Positions 1 to 8,573 of a stretch of DNA of 10,816 nt are shown here, in pieces; the first letter of the stretch is position 1, and each line of letters begins with the position of its first letter. The translations under genes and the position numbers were made by a program. Source of the stretch: Bordetella parapertussis. GTDB lineage: Bacteria > Pseudomonadota > Gammaproteobacteria > Burkholderiales > Burkholderiaceae_C. The notes below the pieces were generated by a model, which was not told where the DNA came from, ran no database searches, and saw nothing but the letters and a program-made list of their open reading frames with translations. The DNA lies in NCBI GenBank assembly GCA_945861305.1, contig CAMATW010000049.1, positions 1 to 10,816 on the forward strand, read 5' to 3'.

Positions 1-1515
1 GACGGCTCAGCCGATATCTTGCTTGGCATGGCCAGCACCGTCTTGCCCAGCTATGTGGTGAGCAGTTTGGGCCTGTGTTTTTGGGTCGCCATTGGCGTGA
101 TCAGCATGGGCAGTGTGAGCGCGGCGGCCGTCACCTTGTTTGACTTCAAGGGGCGACGCAGCATGGAATGGGCGCTGCTCTTGCCCTTGGCCATGCCAGC
201 GTATGTGGTGGCTTATGCCTACAGCGATTTCTTGCAATTCAGCGGTCCCTTGCAAACCGCTTTGCGCGCTTGGTTTGGTTGGCAAGGTGCTCTTTGGCCT
301 GATGTGCGCAGCCTGTGGGGCGCTGCAGCAGTGCTGAGTTTTGCGCTTTACCCCTATGTGTATTTGTTGGTGCGCGCCGCTTTGGTGGAACGTGCGCCTC
401 AGTTGATGGAGGCCGCTCGCTTGCTGGGTGCCGATTTGCCGCGTCGCATTTTTCGCGTGGCACTTCCTTTGGCGCGTCCCGCCATTGCCGCAGGCACTGC
501 TTTGGCGTTGATGGAGACGCTGGCAGATTTTGGTGTCAGCAGCTACTTTGGCGTGACCACTTTTTCAACCGGTATTTACAAAGCGTGGCTGGTGATGGAC
601 GACCGCATCGCTGCTGCCCAGTTAGCGACTTTTTTGTTGCTGTTGGTTGCACTCATGCTGCGTCTAGAGCAAAAAGCCCAAGCCCGATTGCGCTTTGCCA
701 GTCAGCGCAGCATGGGGCGCGGTGCTGAGTCACAGCCTTTGCAACTCAAAGGTTGGCCAGCAGCTTTGGCTGTGCTGCTGTGTGCCATGCCAGTGTTGCT
801 GGGCTTTGTCTTGCCCTTGTTGATCATGTCCCATGCCCTGTGGGTTCATAGCCAAAGCATGTGGATTGATTGGCCGAAATTTTCAGTTTGGATGGGTAAC
901 AGCTTGTACCTGGGTTTGTTGACCGCCGTGTTGGCTGTCGGCATGGCGCTGTCCTTGGCGTTCAGCCAGCGGGTTCATCCCGGCGTTTGGCAGCGGTTAA
1001 GTACACAGGCTGTTGGTTTGGGCTATGCCGTACCTGGCGTCATCATCGTGGTGGGCTTGTTGCTGCCCATTGGCTGGTTGCAAAAAACTTGGCCACAAAG
1101 CCAAGCAGGCTACTGGTTGACCGCCACTATTTTGGGCTTGGTATGGGCCTACCTTGTGCGCTTCATCGCAGTGGCACTGCAAGCCGTGCAAACCGGCTAT
1201 ACCCGCATCCCCATCAGCACGGATGAGGCATCGCGCACCTTGGGGGTGTTTCGAACTGCCTTGTTCACCCGCGTGCATTGGCCTTTGCTCAAACGCTCTA
1301 CCGCCGCGGCCCTGTTGTTGGTGTTGGTGGATGTGATGAAAGAGCTGCCCGCGACCTTGGTGCTGCGCCCCTTTAATACCGACACCTTGGCGGTCATGGC
1401 CTACCAACTGGCCAGAGATGAGCGCCTTGGGGAAGCGGCCCTGCCCTCGCTGGCACTGGTGTTGGTCGGCCTGCTACCCGTCATGCTTTTGAGCCGAACC
1501 TTACGAAAAACCTGA
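1..1515 (+). CDS. fbpB: Fe(3+) ABC transporter permease, FbpB type (5' partial)
   Basis: This is the inner-membrane permease of a ferric iron ABC importer. It passes Fe3+ delivered by a periplasmic binding protein, with energy from an ATPase that is not in this window. The frame is open to base 1, and the first residues (DGSADILLGMASTVLPSY) already match the family interior, so the real start lies upstream and the TTG at 19 is not the start. The 504 visible residues contain two fused permease halves, as in FbpB/SfuB/HitB (about 520-550 aa). Two EAA cytoplasmic loops, which contact the ATPase, are visible: EAARLLGADLPRRIF near residue 137 (base 409) and DEASRTLGVFRTALF near base 1222. Hydrophobic segments flank both. 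The iron-binding protein gene follows after 84 bp, in the reverse of the common binding-protein-first order. Family assignment is firm. Iron specificity is inferred from sequence type and neighbour. Confidence 0.9.
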   Translation, partial: DGSADILLGMASTVLPSYVVSSLGLCFWVAIGVISMGSVSAAAVTLFDFKGRRSMEWALLLPLAMPAYVVAYAYSDFLQFSGPLQTALRAWFGWQGALWPDVRSLWGAAAVLSFALYPYVYLLVRAALVERAPQLMEAARLLGADLPRRIFRVALPLARPAIAAGTALALMETLADFGVSSYFGVTTFSTGIYKAWLVMDDRIAAAQLATFLLLLVALMLRLEQKAQARLRFASQRSMGRGAESQPLQLKGWPAALAVLLCAMPVLLGFVLPLLIMSHALWVHSQSMWIDWPKFSVWMGNSLYLGLLTAVLAVGMALSLAFSQRVHPGVWQRLSTQAVGLGYAVPGVIIVVGLLLPIGWLQKTWPQSQAGYWLTATILGLVWAYLVRFIAVALQAVQTGYTRIPISTDEASRTLGVFRTALFTRVHWPLLKRSTAAALLLVLVDVMKELPATLVLRPFNTDTLAVMAYQLARDERLGEAALPSLALVLVGLLPVMLLSRTLRKT

Positions 1516-1532
1516 ATTTTTCATGGTTTTTT
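1505..1532 (+). terminator. Weak terminator-like hairpin overlapping the permease stop codon
   Basis: AAAAACC (1506-1512) pairs with GGTTTTT (1525-1531). Inside that, TGAA (1513-1516) pairs with TTCA (1520-1523) around a TTT loop, with one bulged T. This gives an 11-bp stem whose 3' side is a T-run. It includes the permease stop codon and precedes the Fur-like site, so it could separate permease transcription from that of the binding protein. The stem is AT-rich and therefore weak, and termination is inferred only. Confidence 0.35.
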
Positions 1533-1543
1533 GATCTAACGCA

Positions 1544-1562
1544 AATGCGAATAGTTCGTATT
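1544..1562 (+). promoter_or_regulatory. Candidate Fur box upstream of the iron-binding protein gene
   Basis: The 19-bp near-palindrome AATGCGAATAGTTCGTATT has half-sites AATGCGAA and TTCGTATT around TAG; they match at seven of eight positions when one is reversed. The pattern resembles Fur sites of the AATGCGAAT-ATTCGCATT type. It lies 37 bp upstream of the binding-protein start in an AT-rich stretch suitable for a promoter, so Fe2+-Fur would be expected to repress the downstream genes when iron is plentiful. Regulation is inferred from site shape and gene function. Confidence 0.6.
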
Positions 1563-1570
1563 TAATTTAT

Positions 1571-1599
1571 GATGAAACTTCTTTGAGAGAAAGTTCATC
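1571..1599 (+). promoter_or_regulatory. Leader stem-loop overlapping the ribosome binding site
   Basis: GATGAA (1571-1576) pairs with TTCATC (1594-1599), and the stem continues CTT/AAG after one bulged A, giving nine base pairs. The loop and inner stem contain the purine-rich GAGAGAAAG (1585-1593), the only Shine-Dalgarno-like sequence before the ATG at 1600. The structure could reduce ribosome access, or it could be a DNA operator. Either role is inferred. Confidence 0.35.
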
Positions 1600-2667
1600 A
1601 TGTTTTCCAAGCTGGTTTTTGCTGGTTATACCCGTAGCGCCTTAGGTACTTTGGCATTGTTGGCAAGTTTGAGCGGCGCAAGCCTTGCGCAAGAAGCAGA
1701 ACTGAACCTGTATTCCGCCAGGCACTACGCCACCGACGAGGCCTTGTACGCCGACTTCACCCGTGCAACCGGCATTCGCATCAACCGTGTGGACGCGGAT
1801 GATGCCGGCATTTTGTCGCGCCTAAAAGCCGAGGGCTCGGCCTCGCCGGCCGATGTGATTTTGTTGGTGGATGCCGCGCGTTTGTGGAAAGGCGAAGTCG
1901 AGGGGTTGTTCAAACCTATCCATTCAAAGTTATTGGAAAAGGCCATTCCTGAGCACCTGCGTGCCCGTAGCCGCACCGAAGGTACGTCTTGGTTTGGCTT
2001 TTCAACACGTGCGCGTGTCATCGTGTATGACAAATCGCTGGTCAAACCAGAAGACGTTGACAGCTATGAAAAGCTCGCTCTGCCTGTGAACAAAAACAAG
2101 CTCTGTGTGCGCTCGGGCTCTCATCCTTACAACCTGTCATTGTTCGGTGCCATGGTCGAGCACCTGGGCGCACCCGCCACCGAGGTTTGGCTCAAGGACT
2201 TGGTGGGCAATATGGCGCGCAGCCCCAAAGGCGGCGACACAGACCAAATCAAAGCGGTGGGAAGTGGTGAATGCGGCATAGCGCTTGCCAACTCTTACTA
2301 TGTGGCGCGCCTGCTGCGCTCAGGCGCACAGCAAGACCAAGCGCTGATGCAGCGCGTTGGGGTTATCTTCCCCAACCAAACTAGCTGGGGCACGCACATG
2401 AACATTGCTGGCGGCGCCGTTGCGCAATATGCCAAACACCCCGCCAATGCCCAAAAGTTTTTAGAGTACTTGGCCAGCCCCTCCGCCCAAAGCTATTTTG
2501 CCGACGGTAACAATGAGTGGCCGGTGGTGAAGAGTGTGCCAATCACCAACCCCGCTTTGCAAGCCATTGGCGGGGTGAGCTTCAAGACAGACCCCTTGCC
2601 AGTCAGCTTTATTGGCATGAACCAAAGCAAGGTTCAGCAAATGCTTGACCGCGTAGGCTTTCGCTAA
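1600..2667 (+). CDS. fbpA: Periplasmic Fe(3+)-binding protein, FutA/FbpA family
   Basis: This is the substrate-binding subunit of a ferric iron ABC importer; it captures Fe3+ in the periplasm and hands it to the permease. It has 355 aa. A Sec signal peptide has a basic N-terminus, a hydrophobic core at 13-25 and probable cleavage after ASLA at residue 30, before QEAEL. The mature start NLYSARHYATDEALY is typical of the FutA branch. Candidate iron ligands at the family positions are His42/Tyr43, Tyr177 (in SGSHPYN) and the pair Tyr233-Tyr234 (in NSYYVAR). GGDTDQIKAV is another family signature. Cys169 and Cys225 could form a disulfide. The ATG at 1600 is chosen because it directly precedes the signal peptide and follows a purine-rich stretch. 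The gene lies behind a candidate Fur box and is followed after 21 bp by a diheme cytochrome gene, probably in the same operon. The family is firm; exact ligands are inferred by analogy. Confidence 0.92.
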   Translation: MFSKLVFAGYTRSALGTLALLASLSGASLAQEAELNLYSARHYATDEALYADFTRATGIRINRVDADDAGILSRLKAEGSASPADVILLVDAARLWKGEVEGLFKPIHSKLLEKAIPEHLRARSRTEGTSWFGFSTRARVIVYDKSLVKPEDVDSYEKLALPVNKNKLCVRSGSHPYNLSLFGAMVEHLGAPATEVWLKDLVGNMARSPKGGDTDQIKAVGSGECGIALANSYYVARLLRSGAQQDQALMQRVGVIFPNQTSWGTHMNIAGGAVAQYAKHPANAQKFLEYLASPSAQSYFADGNNEWPVVKSVPITNPALQAIGGVSFKTDPLPVSFIGMNQSKVQQMLDRVGFR

Positions 2668-2688
2668 AAACCCCACCACTAACTGTCT

Positions 2689-3888
2689 ATGCAACAACGA
2701 CGTATTCAATGGTGGCCCATGGGTATTGCCTGCATGGTGTTGGGCGGCGTGCTCTGGTGGAAACACCCTCAATCCCCTCAACTTTCAGCGCGGGCTCAGC
2801 TGGGCAAATTGATTTTTCATGACGTGGGCTTGTCGGCGTCCGGCCAGCAGTCGTGTGCGACTTGCCATGTGGCCTCGCTGGGACACGCCTCTTCACGCGG
2901 ACTTGAGGCAGGAGGCGCCGCCTTCGAGCACACAGGTACGCGCAATGTGCCCTCGCTGCGCTACCTCAAATACAACCATGCACTGCAATGGGACGAGGAA
3001 GGCAAAGCCAGCGGCGGTTTTTTTTGGGATGGCCGCGCTGACAGCTTGCAAGCGCAAGCAGGTGAGCCCTTTTTGAATCCCCACGAAATGGCCAACACCA
3101 GCCGTGCCGAAGTGGTGCAGCGCCTGCAAGCCAGCGCATACGCAGGGCGTTTCAGCAAAGTGTTTGGCAACGACATTTGGCGCAACCCAGACCAAGCCTT
3201 CGACGCCATGACGTCAGCCTTGGCCAGTTACCAAACCCAAGACCCTGTGTTCCAACGCTTTGACAGCCTCTTCGACCGCGTCAAGCAAGGGCAAGCCCAG
3301 TTTTCTGCTGAGCAAGAGCGAGGGTGGCGCTTGTTTCAAGACGAGGAGAAGGGCAATTGCGCCGCCTGCCATACCGCCCAAGCAGCTACCGATGGCACGC
3401 CCGCCTTGTTCACCGATTTCAGTTACGACAACTTGGGGGTTCCCCGCCATACCGCCATCTTGGCCAATGCCAAAGCCGAAAACTTTGACCTTGGCATGTG
3501 TAAACCAAAGCAAAACATTTGCGGTGCCTTCAAAGTACCATCGCTTCGCAATGTGGCGGTGCGTCGCGCTTTTTTCCACAACGCACGGTTTGACAATTTG
3601 CATGATGCACTGGCGTTTTATGCCAGCCGCGACACCGATCCTGCCAAGTGGTACGGCAAGGTGTCGGCAAAATTCAATGATGTGCCCAAGGCGCATCAAC
3701 GCTTCGTCAACACCAGCGAGGCCCCTTATGGCGGCAAGCTTGGCCAAGCGCCCAAACTCAGCGCACAAGACATCGACGACTTGCAGGCTTTTTTACACAC
3801 CCTTACGGACGCGGATTTACAGACTTCAGACGCAGCGCCTCGGGGCGCAACTGCTCTTCCACCCGCTGCGGTTCACGCGGGTCGTTAG
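2689..3888 (+). CDS. Diheme cytochrome c peroxidase / MauG-family protein
   Basis: This is a predicted exported enzyme of the bacterial diheme peroxidase/MauG family, which uses two c-type hemes to reduce H2O2 or carry out related oxidations. It has 399 aa. Residues 11-24 form a hydrophobic N-terminal segment, probably an uncleaved anchor. Heme sites are CATCH (Cys56, Cys59, His60) and CAACH (Cys224, Cys227, His228). The family motif FFWDGRAD carries Trp113, and FKVPSLRNV is at 281-289. Where classical peroxidases carry a distal Met, this protein has LAFYAS with Tyr311, which hints at the MauG-like His/Tyr type. Cys271 and Cys278 form an extra close pair. The family-like region ends near LQAFLHTLTD; the last roughly 25 residues are a low-complexity tail antisense to the convergent small gene. 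There is no clear Shine-Dalgarno before the ATG, which lies 21 bp after the iron-binding gene, so co-transcription is likely. The substrate is unknown; links to peroxide defence or periplasmic iron oxidation are inference. Confidence 0.88.
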   Translation: MQQRRIQWWPMGIACMVLGGVLWWKHPQSPQLSARAQLGKLIFHDVGLSASGQQSCATCHVASLGHASSRGLEAGGAAFEHTGTRNVPSLRYLKYNHALQWDEEGKASGGFFWDGRADSLQAQAGEPFLNPHEMANTSRAEVVQRLQASAYAGRFSKVFGNDIWRNPDQAFDAMTSALASYQTQDPVFQRFDSLFDRVKQGQAQFSAEQERGWRLFQDEEKGNCAACHTAQAATDGTPALFTDFSYDNLGVPRHTAILANAKAENFDLGMCKPKQNICGAFKVPSLRNVAVRRAFFHNARFDNLHDALAFYASRDTDPAKWYGKVSAKFNDVPKAHQRFVNTSEAPYGGKLGQAPKLSAQDIDDLQAFLHTLTDADLQTSDAAPRGATALPPAAVHAGR

Positions 3889-3988
3889 GCGCCCAGCCCA
3901 ACACGCGCAGCCCACCATGTGACCACGCCCAAAACAGCACATTTGCAATCACCAAAGCCAGTGCCAGCGCGGTGATGTATTTCCTCAT
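3803..3988 (-). CDS. Small single-pass membrane protein, SPOR-family N-terminus-like
   Basis: This 61-aa protein has a basic start (MRKY), a hydrophobic segment at residues 5-22 and a charged tail with EPQRVEEQLRPEALRL. Its ATG overlaps the birA stop as ATGA, which suggests coupled translation and a real gene. The anchor plus EPxR...RPEALRL pattern resembles, from memory, the N-terminus of longer SPOR-domain envelope proteins found after birA in related Comamonadaceae. No SPOR domain follows here: the frame stops 13 residues after EALRL begins. It may therefore be a naturally short version or a truncated remnant. It overlaps the 3' end of the cytochrome gene by 86 bp on the opposite strand. 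Function is unknown and the family link is tentative. Confidence 0.6.
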   Translation of the reverse strand: MRKYITALALALVIANVLFWAWSHGGLRVLGWAPNDPREPQRVEEQLRPEALRLKSVNPRP

Positions 3989-4803
3989 GCGACTCCTGCT
4001 GTCAGACGCACACTGACCTCGTCGCTGCTCACCGCAATACGGCCCTGGGCGGCGTCGACTTGCAACACGCCACTGGCGTCCACACCGCAGGCCACTCCCT
4101 CTTGCCCATTGCTTAACCGCACGGCCTGACCGCGCAACACATCACGCAGGTCAAACCTGGCTTTGAACGGCGCAAAGCCTTGAACCTCAAACAAGCGCAG
4201 GCCATCCACCAAGGGGGCAATCAAGCGCTGCAACACTTCGGGTGGCAGCAAGGCCTCGCCCATCCATTCGCGCAAACCTGCTGCGGGGGTACTTAATTCG
4301 CTGACCAAAGGCCCATGCAGGTTGATGCCAATACCAATCACTGTGTAGCGCGAAGCGCTGTTATCGCCCTCAACCCACACAGTTTCAATCAGCATGCCCG
4401 CCAGTTTTCGCGGCGCTCGGGGCGCACCCACCCACACATCGTTAGGCCACTTCAAACCCAGGCCAAGGCTTTGCTGTGGGTCCAGCGCCTCGGTGACACA
4501 TACCCCGACGGCCAAGGACAGCCCAGACCAATCGGGCGGGGCCAACATCAGGCCCAAAGAAAAGGTGAGCGCATCAGCGCGCTGCCCCTGCCAAGTGCGG
4601 CCCTGCCGTCCTCTGCCCGCGCTTTGTTGCTCGGCCACCAACAGACAAGGGCGGGTGTCGCCAAGACGAGCGCGGCGCATGAGTTCGCTGTTGGTGGAAT
4701 CGATGGAGGGCAAAACCTCAACACAGGCCAGATCGGCCAAGGGCTTAACCGCAGCTTGCAACGCTGTCAGCGGCCAATGCAAGGGAGCATTGCCAGCGCG
4801 CAT
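3985..4803 (-). CDS. birA: Biotin--[acetyl-CoA carboxylase] ligase, monofunctional
   Basis: This cytosolic enzyme makes biotinyl-5'-AMP and transfers biotin to a lysine of the biotin carboxyl carrier protein, activating acetyl-CoA carboxylase for fatty acid synthesis. It has 272 aa from the ATG at 4803. Visible motifs are DSTN at 35-38, the biotin/ATP-binding loop GRGRQGR at 63-69, KWPND at 118-122, and KLAGMLIE from Lys133. A small C-terminal domain ends the protein. The N-terminal winged helix of E. coli BirA is absent, so it should not act as a repressor. The frame stays open to a TTG at 4857, but the ATG at 4803 is preferred: it shares its A with the upstream SET stop (TGATG), and the protein then begins just before the conserved region. 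The downstream small gene overlaps it by ATGA. No type III pantothenate kinase gene follows. Confidence 0.93.
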   Translation of the reverse strand: MRAGNAPLHWPLTALQAAVKPLADLACVEVLPSIDSTNSELMRRARLGDTRPCLLVAEQQSAGRGRQGRTWQGQRADALTFSLGLMLAPPDWSGLSLAVGVCVTEALDPQQSLGLGLKWPNDVWVGAPRAPRKLAGMLIETVWVEGDNSASRYTVIGIGINLHGPLVSELSTPAAGLREWMGEALLPPEVLQRLIAPLVDGLRLFEVQGFAPFKARFDLRDVLRGQAVRLSNGQEGVACGVDASGVLQVDAAQGRIAVSSDEVSVRLTAGVA

Positions 4804-5267
4804 CAAGACTTGGGAGATAACAAGGTGCCGCGACACGCGCGGGAGCCGCAATGACAAGGGTAATCTGCCAGCAAGGTGGCGGTGTAAGGTTCGTCAATCA
4901 CCAAGCCATAGTCGTAATTGATCTCTTCGCCAGCTTTGATTTTGCGCAGTGTGCGGATAAAAACGCGCTCACCGGCTTCGTCGGCTTCACTGTTGGGTGC
5001 GCAGGAGTGGTTGATCCAGCGTGAGTCATTCCCGCCATAAAGTGCATCGATCACATGTTTTTTGCTGACATGAAAATAAAAAGTGTGGTTGGGGTCTTTA
5101 GGATTGTGGGGGTGGCGCTTTTGCGCTTTTTTCCAACTGATAACCTCACCGATGTATTCGATCAGAATCTCGCCTTTGGCGATGTCTGTCAGGGCAAACA
5201 CCCCTTTGCCGTGAACGCCTGAGCGGCGCACCTGAATGCGTTTACCGCTGTTGCTTGAAGAGGTCAT
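4803..5267 (-). CDS. SET-domain protein-lysine methyltransferase
   Basis: This is a predicted S-adenosylmethionine-dependent lysine methyltransferase of the SET family, a fold better known from eukaryotic histone methylation. It has 154 aa and is essentially one SET domain. Motifs in order are RRSGVHGKGVFA at 14-25, GEILIEYIGEVIS at 32-44, the SAM-binding knot NHSCAPN at 86-92, and EEINYDYG at 114-121 with the usual catalytic Tyr118/Tyr120 region. A post-SET zinc motif follows with Cys138, Cys140 and Cys145 (CHCGSRAC), which would bind zinc together with Cys89. All core motifs are intact, so activity is expected. The ATG at 5267 has only a weak upstream AGG. It is first in a coupled operon with birA and is divergent from topB across 89 bp. 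The substrate is unknown; the lysine-rich tail of the neighbouring topoisomerase is a candidate by inference. Confidence 0.9.
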   Translation of the reverse strand: MTSSSNSGKRIQVRRSGVHGKGVFALTDIAKGEILIEYIGEVISWKKAQKRHPHNPKDPNHTFYFHVSKKHVIDALYGGNDSRWINHSCAPNSEADEAGERVFIRTLRKIKAGEEINYDYGLVIDEPYTATLLADYPCHCGSRACRGTLLSPKS

Positions 5268-5298
5268 GGGAGCCTGTCAGAAAATTCTGCTATGTTGA

Positions 5299-5325
5299 AT
5301 ACGTACATGTGCGCGTGCGCGCGCG
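5299..5325. other. 27-bp alternating purine-pyrimidine tract (potential Z-DNA)
   Basis: Every base from 5299 to 5325 alternates purine and pyrimidine without a break, starting ATACGTACATGTG and ending in GCGCGCGCG. The GC/GT-rich half (5308-5325) is the type that flips to left-handed DNA under negative supercoiling. It occupies the middle of the 89-bp gap between the divergent SET and topoisomerase III genes, where both promoters must lie. Alternation is seen directly; Z-DNA formation and regulation are inference. I could not identify a convincing sigma-70 promoter pair in either direction here. Confidence 0.6.
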
Positions 5326-5343
5326 AGACAACGAATTGTAAGC

Positions 5344-5350
5344 AAGGAAG
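5344..5350 (+). promoter_or_regulatory. Ribosome binding site of topB
   Basis: AAGGAAG lies six bases before the ATG at 5357. It is one of the clearest Shine-Dalgarno sequences in the window and fixes the topB start. Confidence 0.75.
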
Positions 5351-5356
5351 ATTTGC

Positions 5357-8311
<2,955 letters not shown>

Positions 8312-8316
8312 GGTGC

Positions 8317-8474
8317 GTCATTGCGAGGGGCTTTTGCCCCGAAGTAATCTCACCTACGGCGCCTGAGCAGGTTCAGTCTCGCCGACATGCTTGCACAACG
8401 TCGACTCCGACCGACCTGCCTCATGCGCCGTTGTTATTTGGGGGTTGCTTCTACGATTCGCTCCTCGCAATGAC
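8317..8474. repeat. 158-bp imperfect palindrome, REP/MITE-like intergenic element
   Basis: The element is bounded by a perfect 12-bp inverted repeat: GTCATTGCGAGG (8317-8328) and CCTCGCAATGAC (8463-8474). A middle arm GAAGTAATC (8341-8349) faces GGTTGCTTC (8443-8451). An inner arm CGGCGCCTGAGCAGGT (8357-8372) faces ACCTGCCTCATGCGCCG (8414-8430), so much of the unit folds on itself. A small perfect hairpin GGGGC-TTTT-GCCCC sits at 8327-8340. There is no reading frame of note. GTCATTGCGAGG ends and a GAAGCAATC-type core are, from memory, common in dispersed bacterial intergenic repeats. It lies just after topB and may also help end that transcript. Structure is seen; mobility is inferred. Confidence 0.7.
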
Positions 8475-8506
8475 AGCGCCACGCAATGACCAATTCTTGT
8501 AATGAC
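8468..8506 (+). repeat. Three AATGAC heptamers with 16-bp period
   Basis: CAATGAC at 8468-8474, CAATGAC at 8484-8490 and TAATGAC at 8500-8506 start exactly 16 bp apart. The first is the right end of the large palindrome and the second is preceded by CG in the same way (CGCAATGAC). They could be decayed tandem duplications of the element end, or a repeated protein-binding site before the yajC promoter. No consensus for a known regulator was recognised. Confidence 0.5.
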
Positions 8507-8543
8507 CACGTCTCGGTATAAATAAAACCCAACCGCATACAAT
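8497..8543 (+). promoter_or_regulatory. Candidate promoter region of yajC-secD
   Basis: Two -10-like hexamers are visible: TATAAA at 8517-8522 and TACAAT at 8538-8543. TTGTAA at 8497-8502 is the best -35-like match but is only 14 bp from the first, and no good -35 fits the second. The stretch is AT-rich and is the only plausible promoter before yajC, because the gene upstream is separated by the large palindrome. Confidence 0.35.
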
Positions 8544-8560
8544 CGCCGGTTGCCCGAATC

Positions 8561-8566
8561 TGGAGA
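8561..8566 (+). promoter_or_regulatory. Ribosome binding site deciding the yajC start
   Basis: TGGAGA lies seven bases before the GTG at 8574. It rules against the in-frame TTG at 8550, which lies upstream of this site. Confidence 0.65.
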
Positions 8567-8573
8567 ATTTACT

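Noticed and set aside
19..21. TTG at 19 as the permease start
   Set aside because: The frame is open to base 1 and the sequence is already within the conserved permease region, so the gene is cut by the window edge.
3214..3768. 184-codon minus-strand frame
   Set aside because: Antisense to the diheme cytochrome including its second CXXCH; no recognisable domain or start signal.
8327..8340. GGGGC-TTTT-GCCCC hairpin as an intrinsic terminator of topB
   Set aside because: No T-run follows the stem; it is better explained as part of the palindromic element, although it may hinder RNA polymerase.
8468..8506. Possible CRISPR-like array
   Set aside because: Only three 7-bp units with nine-base gaps; far too short for CRISPR repeats and spacers.
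8550..8573. TTG at 8550 as the yajC start
   Set aside because: The Shine-Dalgarno TGGAGA at 8561 lies downstream of it, and the added residues do not resemble YajC.
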